In this document: positions 19,551 through 32,000 of the stretch, piece after piece | Layout: every line of letters starts with the position of its first letter | How positions within the stretch are numbered: the stretch's first letter is position 1 | Assembly: GCA_027575805.1 (NCBI GenBank) | Contig: JANBPU010000003.1 | Span: forward strand, 357,792 to 421,791 | Reading direction: 5' to 3' | DNA: 64,000 bases | Source of the DNA: Mycoemilia scoparia | Taxonomy: Eukaryota > Kickxellomycota > Kickxellomycetes > Kickxellales > Kickxellaceae | Translations under genes and position numbers: made by a program | Notes under the pieces: generated by a model | What the model saw: the letters and a program-made list of their open reading frames with translations, nothing else | Told to the model about the DNA's origin: nothing | Databases searched by the model: none

Positions 19551-20719
19551 TATTGAGGTATCTTTAGGTTACAATATAAAAAAGTCTAGACCTAGGTGGA
19601 ACATTAAAACAGAATCAAACATATTCAGATTTCCAAAATTTATTTTTTACTGCTTGAATTCGAGGACAGCTGGAAAGGGGTCCAGGTGTAAGCCCATCAT
19701 AACATATATATATATCACATATATAACCAACCATAGATGCTTACCTGTATAGCTTTATGGAAACTCTAGACGGAATAAAAAGGAAAGGGTGCTCATAACG
19801 AGTATGGGTTTACGCGAAAAATATCATTTCTGAGAACACGATGACCCCAACCTAGCATGATAACAGAATTCGTGACATGGCCAGATTTTGATTTGATCAT
19901 AATCAATGGATTATGGTTTAAGCCATGAGTTGCAAATTGGTGGCTAAAACCCCTAGATTTTTTGTGGTTGATGCCATTAGTTGGAAATACTTGCCAGATG
20001 TGGATAGAGTGGGAACCAACTAAGGCTTCAAATTTAGCTATTATTCTAGACTTTGGCATTTGTTTTTGAACACAAAACCGTTTCAGCAAATACTCTATGT
20101 ATATGTTTGGAAGGCAGATGTATTGATGCTGAGATTTGTTCTTTATGGACCAAATATGGTCATTTTGTTTGTAGAGACTTTGCGACCTTGTTGGTGACTC
20201 TATTGATAGCCTAGCGTATATATGTGGGCTGAGATTATTAAACAACTATGTATTCTCAACATTAGCTATATTATTTAAAATATTATGGACTGGCTGTTGA
20301 ATAGCGGAGGATTTCATCAATGCCCTTAGAGTTTCAGGTGTAATAGAAAACAACAACATACAAGATTTGAAAATGCAACTAACAAATATACAAGTTTAAT
20401 GTTTTCACAATATTGTGGAGATTGTAGTTCACATGATATACTATAAATAAATAACACATTTTAAAGTATATAAAAAATTTATAGCTTTTATGTTGTATTT
20501 CACTAATAGCTGATATGTATTACTGTAGCGTAGGTTTCGGAATTCGCACTTAAATAACTTAAATCAGAATATAATGAATACACGTAAAAAGATAGTATTG
20601 AGGTGAAATAGTGACACAGGTTAGATCTAAAGAGAAAGAAAGATGGGTTATTCAGAAGCAATAGGTTTGATATTTAGCCTTGAAAAATAAAGCATTGCCA
20701 TAAAGATATATATATGTCT
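19551..20719. other. 1.2-kb intergenic region
   Basis: AT-rich, with scattered short ORFs (the longest about 150 codons on the minus strand near 19793-20245, with no coding character). It lies between the 5' end of the AT-hook gene and the 3' end of the eIF1A gene. No repeat or RNA gene seen. Confidence 0.6.
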
Positions 20720-21495
20720 TTAAAGAAAACTTACATCATCAATGTCAACATCAAAGCGAACACCGTCCTCCTCAACACCACTGTCTTCAACATCATCGCC
20801 TTCTGGTACAACAACTATTTAACATTGAAATGCAAGATATAGGTGGTTAGCTAAACCAAATCAATGGGACAGCAAATGTTACATAATAGACTATTTGCTT
20901 ACCGTTTTCTGGGAGATGACCTTGTTTCTTGAGCTGATGGACTTCATCAGGGTTGTATTTGGCAATAACATCGGTTTTACCTTCCTCGAACTCTCTTTCA
21001 GAGAGGAGAATAATATCACCGACACCAATCCAGACCTTTTTCCGCATCTTTCCACGGATATGGCCTAGTGTTTTACCACCTCCAACTATTTGAGCTTCGA
21101 GGCGACCATTTCCAAGCATTTTCAAAACAACGCCGTACTCTACAGGATAAGATAGTCGGTATTTATATTTGGTCAGCAAGCATGTTAACATAGGTCAACT
21201 AAAAAGCCCATCTTCTGTTTGTGTAACAGCCATAAAACATATAACTTGTCGTTTTTTACCTTGGCCCTCCTCTTTCAAAATAAGCTCACGCTTAATAGCA
21301 TCGTTTTCGTTCTTTCCACGACGTCTGTTCTTACCTCCCTATTGATAAAATTTTAGAATTGTCAGAATTCTCGAATTTTACAAGATGCAAATATTTTATG
21401 TACACAATGTTTGGAAATTTCGGCAAAATGTGTGTATGTGTGTGCAAATGCAATGCTTTAGTCTTTCTACCTACCTTGCCCTTATTCTTCGGCAT
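20720..21495 (-). CDS. TIF11: translation initiation factor eIF1A
   Basis: eIF1A binds the 40S A site and drives scanning and start-codon choice. Four exons: 21495-21475 (only seven codons, MPKNKGK), 21338-21260, 21139-20903 and 20814-20720, giving 143 residues, nearly the metazoan length. The basic N-terminal tail ([12 protein letters not shown]) is followed by the OB fold ([37 protein letters not shown]). The acidic C-terminal tail ends DVDIDD. After DIDD the genomic text is GTAAGT, a perfect donor that also reads as Val-Ser before a TAA at 20722-20720. So the last few residues may be VSFL, or may come from an unseen fifth exon. Confidence 0.93.
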
Positions 21496-21692
21496 ATTAC
21501 TCTATAGTGCACGCTTTGCAGGGAAATTAACACTGCTATATTATATTCGTGAATTATAAGAAGGAAAAATGCTTTCTCCAAGGATTACCTTTCTTAAAAC
21601 CGCAGGCAATTGTTTGATTTAAAACCTTATTTGATTTGATTAAGAATACAAATTTTATTGGCAGAATAAACTTGTGGAAAATAATGTGTGTA

Positions 21693-23690
21693 CTATATGA
21701 CATTTGCAGATGTAGTGACATGGCTTGGGGGCAGAGATTCTGCAGTTTCATGGAGTTTCTGGTGAGGAGAGATAGTGATGTCACCAAATGCATCACTCTG
21801 CTCAACATCAACAAAGTCTTTTGTCTTTAACACAAGCAGTTCGAAGAAGAGCTTTACTGCATCGCGACGTCTTGCACCATCAGTAATGTCATTGAAAGAC
21901 AGCTTAGGGTTTGTCTCACTTGATTTCTTTGCTTTGCCATCAAGGAGATGAATAGCACCCACAGTGTTCCTGCTAAACCCAGTCAATACAGACGAATCAT
22001 CACCGTCAGGGTGCTCTTCATCACCACCTTGCTCCAAACCCAGCTCTTTCTGTATGCCACTCTGCTGTTCGGGTAGGTCTTCCTGATCATCTCCAAAGAG
22101 ACTGATACCTGGTCCCACTGAGAGTCTTGATCTTTCTATGGCATCCTTTTCGGCTTTTTCTAGCTCTGCAGCAGAAATATCAGGCAAATCTACCTTGTCA
22201 ACACCTCCAGGGACTTCGGCATCATCACCATGCTCATCCAAAAATTGAAGCTGATCACCGTCCTCACCCAGATTCCAGTCATCCTCATCAGGGACATTAG
22301 ACTGGGCTCTACAAGCAACATCTGCCTCCTCCAGCATTCTTGAATCATCCAGTTCGTCATCTGCAAACCCACGAATGAGTGGGAGCTCCCTCGTGAAAAG
22401 TGATGCCATATGTTGAGGCAATTTGATATGATATCCCTCTGAAGGCTTAAGTAAGCGATGAGCAAGGCCAGCAGGGTCGTTGATGTTGATCCTAGGTAGC
22501 TTCGAACTCGGAAGTATATAGTCTGGGGCGTGTACTATATCTGCGGTATTGCGCAAATGCTGGGAAATATATTCGTTTGAGTACATTGTGGAATTGTCTG
22601 TGATCGGGGCCTTGCGTTTGCGAGTGGGTGCCGAAGATGGTTGTGCCTGTGGGAGGAGAATATCTGCCTCTGCTTCTAGCAAGGCAGATTCCTCAGCAGA
22701 AGGCAGTGGGAGCATGCTTTGGTCTTCCCCAATGCGCCCAATTTCAAATTCGTCCTGGAATCTGAGCTCGCCTTCAAACCCTAGTCCAGCTCCTGATTCA
22801 GCAAGCGAGACATCAGGTAGCACCAAGGATTGATCACCTTTGCTCATGGCTGGTAAGTCTTCATGCTCAATACCAACGATGCTTTCCTGGAATGGCTGTG
22901 GAGCATCACGGGGAACTTCTACATCCATATGGCTATCATCACCCTGGTCTCCTTCAAGATTGAGATTTGGGCCAGGTGAAAGCAACATAGGCTCATCTAG
23001 ATTAAGTTCAAAGTCATTATCACGTCCCAGAAGATCCTCACCACCAATGTCAAAATCAAGCTCTCCCTTGTCACCACGGGCTATAGCCGATGCGTCAAAA
23101 GAAGCATCTGCAAGAGTGATGTCTTGTAGCCGAGATGTGTTACGGGCAGCAGTGCCCTCCAGAAGACTTGTATCTGCTACAGGGCCACTAGCTCCATGCA
23201 CATCTTCCCAATCTAAAAGGCCACCAGGCATCGGGAGCAGTATATCATATTCTGTTAATGCCTCTGACATTGTGATAGCGCCTGTATTTGCAACCATGTT
23301 TTCTGAAGACATATCGATAACACCTGGACGGAATGTCATTTTGATCTTGAGCAAGGCCTCATTACAATCCTCCAATAGATATCTGGCCTTCCTAGAGTAT
23401 ATACGGGCTATACCAAGAAGCAGTTGGCCAGAAAGGCGTAGGGCTAGTGGTGGGTGGTCGCCACCAATAATCGCATCTATAAATCGTAGGGATACAATAA
23501 ACGTATGGTTTCAGCATTAGGGCTTGTGCATTAACGATTGGGGAGGTAGTAAAGTATGCCACTTACTAACAGAATTCGGGACATTTGCTTGCAAAAATTG
23601 TGTCTTGGTGATCTTTCTCTCCCAATGCGCGGCCAACCAAACTTTGGCTAGCGACCCCTTTTTTGATAGGATGGCCTCAGCATAGAACAT
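21693..23690 (-). CDS. SCC1: cohesin kleisin subunit Scc1/Rad21
   Basis: The kleisin closes the SMC1-SMC3 cohesin ring and is cut by separase at anaphase. Two exons, 23690-23567 and 23476-21693, giving 635 residues. I start at the family-typical MFYAEAILSKKGSLAKVWLAAHW rather than seven codons upstream. The N-terminal SMC3-binding domain continues through GIARIYSRKARYLLEDCNEAL. The middle is acidic and disordered. The C-terminal winged helix (RRRDAVKLFFELLVLKTKDF) binds SMC1. A candidate separase site, EIGR, lies at residues 286-289 in an acidic/Ser context. Mitotic rather than meiotic (Rec8) type is judged from the N-terminus. Confidence 0.94.
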
Positions 23691-24314
23691 TGTTTGTAGC
23701 TCAAGCACCAAACGTCTGGGACTTGGAAACTTTAAAATTGAATACGAGCCTTGAGCCTAAATTTAATAAAACACCTTTAAGAGCTTTTATAAGTGGTCCC
23801 GGATAAGCTCTACCCTAGATTTTGTGGCTTTAAGATTTAGAAACAGAAAATAAAAAGTCAAGCAGAGACCTGAAAGATAAAGGAACAAAAATGCAAACGA
23901 AATACATGATGCGGCTAGATACCTAATAACCAACATCATTTAGCATATAAAACATATAGAAACGTGTGCTATTCGTGATTTCAGATTGAACACAAACGGT
24001 TCTGCACCCTGAAAACACGCCAATCATCAATGATCTTGGTCATCATCATGTTGCCAAAGAAACGCGCTCACTACTTGGGAATATTAAGGCCAACTATTAG
24101 AGATTTCTCTCTGTATTGCAGCATTTGTTTGGTTTCTTAAAACATTAAATTTGAAAAGGGAATTTAGTTTTTCAAAGGTCTATTGTAAAAGAATATACCA
24201 AGTTTTATTACTATTAAAAATATTCGAGCTTTAAAGGAATCATTGTTCTTGTAATAGCTATTTTAGTTAAATATAATATATATATATACGATACCAAAGG
24301 CAAAGGAAAAATAT
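23691..24314. other. intergenic region upstream of SCC1
   Basis: 620 bp, AT-rich, holding the SCC1 promoter side and the 3' side of the flavodoxin-like gene. A short TA repeat lies near 24276-24290. No ORF of note. Confidence 0.55.
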
Positions 24315-25584
24315 CTATCGGGTTTTGCTGGCATTAAATATCCTTTTGAGTTTCATGATAAGGGTTGCAGTTGACTGCTTGGCCGATTTGAGTCGCATTA
24401 GTCGAGGGCTAGGAGACATGGATTCGCGGAGGGCCTGGCTGGTATTGTTGTTGTCATCTATATGGTCCTCAGGCTTCTCTTCATTCTTAACAGATGCATT
24501 TGGAAGTATATTTACGATTGGTTTTGGTGTATTTCTAAAGTGCTTGTAAACAACACTGGCAAAATACGCTCCATGTTTACGTGCAATTACATTTTCAAGC
24601 TCGCTGGGCATACGGCTTCCATCGCCCGCAGTGATGGTTCCACATCCATAATACGAGCCGCCATGTATAACATCTATGTCTTTCAGCTCTTCAATCGCTG
24701 GACCAAGAGGCACGAACATTATTCCATGGTGAACAAGCACGGGAAGGAATGTCAAGGCTGTTGTTTCCTGACCACCGTTTTGACTGGCTGTCGATAAGAA
24801 GATGCCGGCCATTTTACCAGCAAGTGCACCTCTAAGTAAAATAACAACAGCAGAAGGGCCATGCATGCTTGTTAGCATCCATTTGCATTGTATGATATGA
24901 TCAAGTAAGCTAGCAATATTGTATTGTTCTTTACCTTGCCCATAGGGGAAGCGTACCATCCCAGAACCTCTTGAACTGAGACGGTGCAATACCAAAGCGT
25001 GTTCTATATAAAAGCGATGGTTATTAGAACAGATCAGACCGATGTATGGCATTGATAAAGTGGTGTGTATTATAAATATGAAGTTTAATGGCGGCGATCT
25101 ATAGCATATTCACAATGCTTTATTACTTACGGTAGCCCCATCATAATTCCGTCAGGCTCTTCTAGCTGCTCTGGTTTAATCACAGGGATATATGATCGCT
25201 TTGGTGCTGCCTGGAGTTGTCTCAGTTCTGCAGAACAAACAAAACATCAGATTTCGTATTATTAGCAATGGATCACTAAGGGCAGGTGGCCACAGCATTC
25301 TTACTAACCAGAGACACCAGGTGGAATATGGTTATATGCAGGTAAATATGTATTTTTATGCATTGGCAACCTTACGTGACTCTGGGAGCATCCTAATGGT
25401 TATATCTACGAAGTGCGTACGAATAAATATACCTACCTTCTTCAGTTAGAATCTCTGGTACTTGGAACACTTTAACTTCGACTTGGTCGTTGGCCTTGAG
25501 ACCCTCGACAAGAGAATCACCAAGCGCAGCCAAGTGACCGAAGGTAGAGTAATAAATCACATAGACAAGGGGCTTTCGCGGCAT
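24315..25584 (-). CDS. WrbA/Pst2-type NAD(P)H:quinone oxidoreductase with C-terminal extension
   Basis: An FMN flavodoxin-fold enzyme that reduces quinones by two electrons, protecting against oxidative stress. Four exons: 25584-25437, 25227-25131, 25003-24935 and 24831-24315, giving 276 residues. The FMN phosphate loop is YYSTFGHL near residue 11. The family block TRFGIAPSQFKRFWDGTL lies in exon 3. ASQNGGQETTAL and VHGGSYYGCGTITAGDGSR complete the flavin site. About 75 residues beyond the usual end (near HGAYFASVVYKHF) form a Ser/Lys-rich tail ending KLKRIFNASKTR, like the membrane-targeting tails of fungal Ycp4/Rfs1 relatives. Membrane attachment is inferred. Confidence 0.9.
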
Positions 25585-26549
25585 TTTTTAGTATATTAGT
25601 ATGTTCGAGTAAAGATGGTAGGGTTAGCAGATGTGATGCCGATGTTAACAATAAGAGTAGCAGCAGTAGTGGTGGCAGTAATAGGGACAAGAATACAAAG
25701 GGTCGAAGCAGTAGAGTCTTGGAGGCGTATACTATAGAAATAGACAGAGTTTAAAAAGGAGCAAAAAGCAGTGCATTGGCTATTGTGTTAGTAGCAGGAT
25801 GGATAACAACAATACAGGCAGCGCCAGTGGTTGGAGCTGCAACACAATAATTAATATGAACATGCCTTAATCGACGACCCTGCAGCATATTTGCTTGGAC
25901 AGTGTTTCTGCCAACCTACCAGAGACGCATCTTGGCCGACCCAAACAGATCCGTGTCATCCATTCGACTATAGTATTTTATTCCAACCTGCACTCCCTTC
26001 ATCTATATTTCACTCTCCCTCTCCCTCTCCCTCTCTCTCTCTTTCACATTGCCAAACACAATCTGTTTTAAGCCTGTCCTGCAATGGTGATGGATTTGTG
26101 TAAAAAGAGCTGTTCCCAGCTATTAATAGCTCTTCCCTGCATCGATACAAATAATTCAACTGCACTTGAAGGCGGACAAACAATATATCCAACAGTGTTA
26201 ACCAGGATTGCCAAGAACAAAACAACCCTTCGTAATACAAGCCCTTTGGATGCTGATCAGTGACGCAAGAGATTTTCATAATATGCACACCCCATCTCTT
26301 TCTATTTTACCAGCAGCTTCCTAACGTGCCACCTTCTCCAAGATGTTTAACATAGCTCAATAAGCTCCTAAGACCATTGACAAAGGGATCCCCAAAAGTC
26401 CGAGACGGCAAAAGACCTGCTGGAATCTGGTGGGGTTCAAAGAAAAAGGTGGCATGAGCTTTCCATATCAGCTTTTTGTCCTTTATGTACCCCATTTCAT
26501 TCACTCCATTTAACCGAGAGCGGGCCTTTATGAACTGGTATTTTTAATA

Positions 26550-26582
<33 letters not shown>

Positions 26583-26647
26583 GTGTACAAGCTGATGTGT
26601 GGTGTGAGAATAATGACATATCATCAAATTGTGCTTAAAATTGTCAT
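25585..26647. other. intergenic region with CT and TAT microsatellites
   Basis: 1.06 kb upstream of the quinone reductase. It contains a CT-rich run (26011-26044) and a TAT run (about 26545-26583). Short ORFs only. Confidence 0.6.
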
Positions 26648-29043
26648 CTATGGTTCTAGCTTGGTTGGTGTGCTGATTGCCCGTGGTGGAACATCTTGGG
26701 TTTGGTCATCGTGAGATTCTAAATTGGTAAATACTCGCCGATGTTTCTTGGATGGCGTCCTTATTGATTTTTCCTACAAAAAAAACATAAAAAATGTCAA
26801 TTTATTGGTTTTTCTGAAGAGAAACCTGTTCTAAATAGAGGGAGATTTTTATAGATTAGTGTTGTGTATGCCATACCTTGCATCTTTGTATTTCCAGCAT
26901 CATCTCGTCAACCATACCAACGACCTCGTCTGTAGGAAATAAATTGCATATTTTATACCTGTTGTTAGCAAGTCAAAGGAAATTTCATTTAATTAAACCC
27001 ATGATATGGATAATAATTTTTGAAGGGTGAAAGTTCACTAGTAAAACTGGACATCCATTTGGCTGCAATTGCCCCTACAATCTTCGGTCACCAAAATTTA
27101 CCCTTCAAAGATTATTACCCATATAAACACATATATAGTTTCTACTTGCCCAATTTGTACGTCTCTGGGGTTCGTGCAATTTTTCTTTTGACAGACACTA
27201 GTTGAGACTTTATGGTAATGGCGGCAGTGAGCAGGCTATCCATATTGAATCCGTAGATTTTTCGTGACTCACGCATGCTTTAATGCACCAAAAGAAAAAA
27301 CATCAATCAGAATGTATTGTTAGAAAACACAGACTTATATGTCCAACACATCTGGCTAGCCCGCCAGTTTTACTTACTCGGCCCGCATAGTTTCCAACAG
27401 TGATTCTAGGCGAGATATAGTCTGATTGCTCTCTGATTCTTTTTCATGAAGCTGCTTCTATAGGTTTGTTGTAGCACACATTTGAATACAATTAGTCGCA
27501 TATGCAAGCACCTGTAAAAAGATTACAGCAGATAAGATGCCCTTTATACATACAATGGTATTGTCCAGATCCTCTCTGAGGTATTGCATGTTGGTTTCAA
27601 GCTCTACCATAGCTGTCTTATGCATGTTTGTTTGATCCGAAGCGAATGTCTATATAAATGATGTCATAGTGCAATAAAGGCCAACAGCAGATTTAGATTA
27701 GCTCATCTTTGTTCAAAATACCAAATATTTAGATGGGGTGCTCTGGAGAGAAGTATGGAGGGGTATAGGATTGGTGTCTAGACTTGCCCTTTTCATGAAA
27801 TCGTTACGCTTTATCTCAGCATCAAGTCTGGCCTTAAGCTCTAATATCTCTGCGCGCAAAATATATCTGTCCTGGTGAACCATCTGGGAATTCAGTGAAT
27901 TTTGTTTTCGTGAATCCAAAAGTTCTGCCAGGCTTTCTTTGTATTTTGATTGAAGGGAGTGGTAGTTGGCTTGTGATTCCTCCAAATCATTAATGAGTTG
28001 TGTTCTCTCAACATCTGCTTGATCTGTTACTTTCTTTAGCTCTTCTTTCAATCCGGCTATGATTTCTTCGTTGTTCAAGCGCTATTATAAATTTATAAAA
28101 ATATAGTCAAATGAACCTGAGTTACGCATTCTATTAACTTATGTTTTTTATTAAAAAAACTTGCTCTCGCCCCCCCCTTCCCAAAATTTTCAGAATAATC
28201 TATACAAATGTTAATTCTCACCTGCTCCTCAAGCTGTATTCGGATGGTGTCCACACTAAGCCTCAAAGTCTGCAATTCGATTTTAAGTTCTTCATTTTCA
28301 CGATCTACGGATGACTATATAAACAATGTGTTGAATGGTTGGGCTTAGTAGAGTACTATAGAGCAAAATAGAAACCAGGGATGCAGAATGATGATCAAGT
28401 GATGATGGCACGAAGAGAAAATACCATAGAATTGTTTCCACGCCTTCGTTTATTATTTTCATTGTTTGGCGAATCATTCTCAACAGTAGACATTAAGTAT
28501 TTTATCATCTTTTTGTCCTCGTGCCTGTTCACTATATCGTGGAGTAGTTTGCACTGATATCGTTAGTGTTAAATTAGCAATACCAGTGCTCGTTTGGCAG
28601 TAAGAATCGTGAAAGTGGAATGTGTTTATATACACCTATGCACGTAAGCACGCGCACACATACCTCTTAAACGGTCATTTTCAGCCACAGCATCCAAGTG
28701 AGACCTGCGCTCATCGATAAGGGCTTGCTGAGTCGCAGCCAGCGTCTTTCGGAGTTCAGATATATCTCGATCTCTCTCATTGCATTTCCATTGTAGCTCC
28801 TTCAGGGTAGACTGGGATATACGCAGATCATCGAGCTCACTGCTCAGCTTATCAAAATCCCTGTCACACTTTTCTATGACACAGATATTAATGATGTTAT
28901 TGGTGATACAAATATGAGTATGATGCCAACATCTGGGCGATTCTGTGTTGGTATTCTGCCATTGTGGTTTATGATTATTTCTCACCTAGCCGCTTTTCAT
29001 AGAACTTTAAAAGTTTACTGGGAGAGAGAGGTTGGTGCGCCAT
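26648..29043 (-). CDS. coiled-coil protein resembling CCDC77
   Basis: Ten exons: 29043-28986, 28873-28664, 28553-28425, 28314-28222, 28081-27722, 27649-27554, 27457-27378, 27277-27150, 26929-26877 and 26773-26648, about 444 residues. The start LSPSKLLKFYEKRL, then AENDRLR and HEDKKMIKYL, match the layout of animal CCDC77, a centrosome/cilium coiled-coil protein; nearly the whole chain is coiled coil. The tail is basic (TPSKKHRR). Two oddities stand out. The exon 8 donor is GC (GCAAGT), and that intron holds MITE copy E. Exon 2 ends in phase 1, yet exon 3 is open only in phase 0, so a micro-exon or a sequence error must be assumed. The function in a fungus is unknown, and the homology is judged by eye. 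Confidence 0.68.
27005..27123. mobile_element. MITE family 1, copy E, inside an intron
   Basis: A 119-bp TA-bounded unit with ends GGATAATAATTTTTGAAGGGT and TTACCCTTCAAAGATTATTA. It fills more than half of the 220-bp intron 27149-26930 of the CCDC77-like gene, starting 25 bp from the donor. Confidence 0.88.
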
Positions 29044-32000
29044 GATAGATATGCATGAGAATATACAGAGATAAGGGCTGATGCAAAAATGAAGTATACC
29101 AGTAAGCCGTATTATTTGGGTTTTGCAAGGATGGCTGGAGAGATGGCTTTGTTACTTGATAGATACCAAAATAAATAGTTTGAGGCATAATGTACTTTAC
29201 AGTATAAATCACCCAATTTATGGGTTGTGGAACAATTCTAGAAAGTGAATAGAATATATATATATATATATATATTCCTTTAGTGTATGTGGCACACGGT
29301 TGTACCTCCCTTAGGAGTAATAAAAAATGGCTTAATCACGAATAGAAAAAATATATATTAAGAATCGTATGATACAATCACTGGAGACACTGTATGTATG
29401 GCTAATAGCACGGAGGCTGTAACACCGCTTCCAGCATGTTATGTCTACACCGCCTAGTAGAAGTTCACAGAATGGCTAAAGTCGTGTATATATAATGACG
29501 CGTAATTTTAGAATTTGATGTCAAACAGCGCCACTATGTCTGTTGAAAGGGGAAAATAGAGGAAATCCGCCATTCTGCCAGCCCATAGTGCAGATGGCCA
29601 CCCAACACATGCAACCCAAGGAATGGCGTGGATGTGGTGGGTATATTCGATAGAAAGAAACAAGCCAGATCAAAGAAACAGCTGATCCCTTGTTGCAAAA
29701 AAGCACATGAAAGCCCAGATGTCATGATTTTCAGGATGCAAAAAAGCGGAGACATATGCAATTGTACAATAAGCAGGCTGTGCAACTACTAGTGGTGGCA
29801 CTTCTTAAACAATAAGGATCAGATACACCCGGCCATCCACTGGCTTGTAGGCTATAGAGAGTCCAGCCAAAGAAAAATCCAGGAGCATATTGTTTAAAAG
29901 AGCCATTTAGATGCCCTTTGTGGTAGCGATTGTGTTGGGTACAAGGATACCAAGATGAGAAAGCCCTCAGGGATTCGTGAGAAATAGCTTGCAATTCAAT
30001 AATGCTGGCCTAGTGACTTGACAAGTGGGCTGGGCTGAATAGAAAGCGATTTGTATACCAAAACTCAATCTGCTCCCCAGAACAATAGGTCACTTTAGGA
30101 AAACCACAAATAAAAAGCTGTATTATGAGATATAGGCGTCCAGATTTATATGTATTTATATGTACTGTGGCAAACAGACAAATGTGTGGATTAGATGATG
30201 GGGACATGATAGCATACTTTAAAACCCAAGCAGTTAATATATGCGTTATAGGAGGCCATGACACATATATGACAAGAGCAGGCCCACAAATTGGCCAAGA
30301 AAAATGTACTTGTGACCATTTTCTGCCACTAGAGTAGACATTGTGCTAAAACATCTATGCAGCTGGTATTGGCAGCTTTTTAGAACAAAGGGACAATGGT
30401 GTCAAGCACGCAAAGGGAAGCATGGAATGTGGGCGGCAGCCAAAGAGCAAGAGATAAGGCTGAAACCTCCCGCCACCAAGTGCAATTCCTTGCTAACTCT
30501 GAGAGGGCCTGATAGCAGGCTGGAGAGGAGCAAAAGGCCTCTTGTAGCCAAAAAGCTATACATACGCACACAAGCATGAATGGCCAGCCAGTGCTCCACC
30601 AAAAGGGAACAGCCAGGCACCCACACGCATTCCCTGCAAATCAGCCCACAGCCCATATGTGCTGGCCGGAGCCTCGGTGATGAATGGTTAGCATCCAAGG
30701 GAATGTCCCGGTGCCCTTTTCGAGGAGACTCTGCAACATGGCGTATCGATAGAATGGCAAAGAAACAATCGCGCAATGCTTCGACGTATATGTGCAGTAT
30801 CCTGAGTAACCACAAGCACCAAGCAAGTATTTTGGGGTCAGAGGGTGGTTATAAAGAGCTATTGTAGTGGAAACAACTAAGCAAACAATGGATTTACATT
30901 TGCACAGAATTAAACGGCGATAGGAGCGCGGCCAAGGTTGGGGATGGACTATGTTGTCGATAGAAAACAGCATAATGACCGTTGATGTAGAAACAATGGT
31001 TTGGCCTATGTTTTGAAATCACTGGCAAAACCACCATTACGACGACCGCTGCCACAGATTACAGGGACCGTAGTTGCAGTTGCATTGGTTGTGGTTGAGG
31101 TTGGAGCTGCTGGCTGTCGCTTACCCACAATTACAAAATCGAGCTTGAAACGCGACAAAGCAAATATAAGGCATAAAGGGCTGGCAATAGTGATATTCTT
31201 GAAGCTTGGTGGAGAATTGCCGCAATAAGAATGGAACATCGTGTTTTTAGAATCCAGAATCAAGCTGGCTGAATTGCTTTGCCTCTGCTTCAGGAATCTT
31301 GATTCTGTGTTAGCTAGAGTAAACAAGAGCCAGCGCTCGCAGATATGTAGGCCCAGGCAAAAACCCCATGACCCGAGAGGCTAAACAAAATTCAGACAGA
31401 AACCGCTGCCGATGGTTAGAACGAAACGCCGAGGGACGGTTGGTGAATTGTTTTGCTTTTAACAATGTCGAGGGCGATACGGCCTAGGGCTGTACCAGCA
31501 CGTACCAGCGGGCATCTGAAGACAAGGCTTCCAGCACGTGTGTGGTACTTTTGGGAGTGCACCTTCTTCTTGTGCAGATGTGTGTGTGTGCATATCGACG
31601 TAAGGGAAAAGACTGAAATGACAGAAACCAAGAGTCAGAAAGAATTTGGAGGGATCTGCAACGGGGAACGATGGTGCCCGTGCCATTGTAGAGGCCATGG
31701 CAACCGCGTCTGGTAGTAGCCCTGGTGCTGATTTGCTGACAGTAAATCCCACTTGTTTAGCTATGTTTTTGTCAACAAAAAGAATTTTTGGAATAATGCC
31801 AGGTTATTGTTACCGTTCTTTTTGTCGCTCAGCCATGGCCAATATGTACATATTAGCCTCGCTGCATCAAGAGCTGCTGTTATTATTATTGAATCCCACA
31901 CCAAACCTCTAAACACCCACAGCTTATCAAAAAGTTTCTGCATTTTCTCATAAGTCTATGTATGTAATGGCGGCAGGAATGACAGATGGTAGACCCATCC

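Noticed and set aside
22840..23520. Plus-strand ORF of 226 codons across SCC1
   Set aside because: Ser/Pro/Arg-rich mirror of the SCC1 acidic region and runs through its intron.
30402..30867. Overlapping ORFs on both strands
   Set aside because: They overlap family-2 repeat copy a and have Cys/Leu-rich chance composition.
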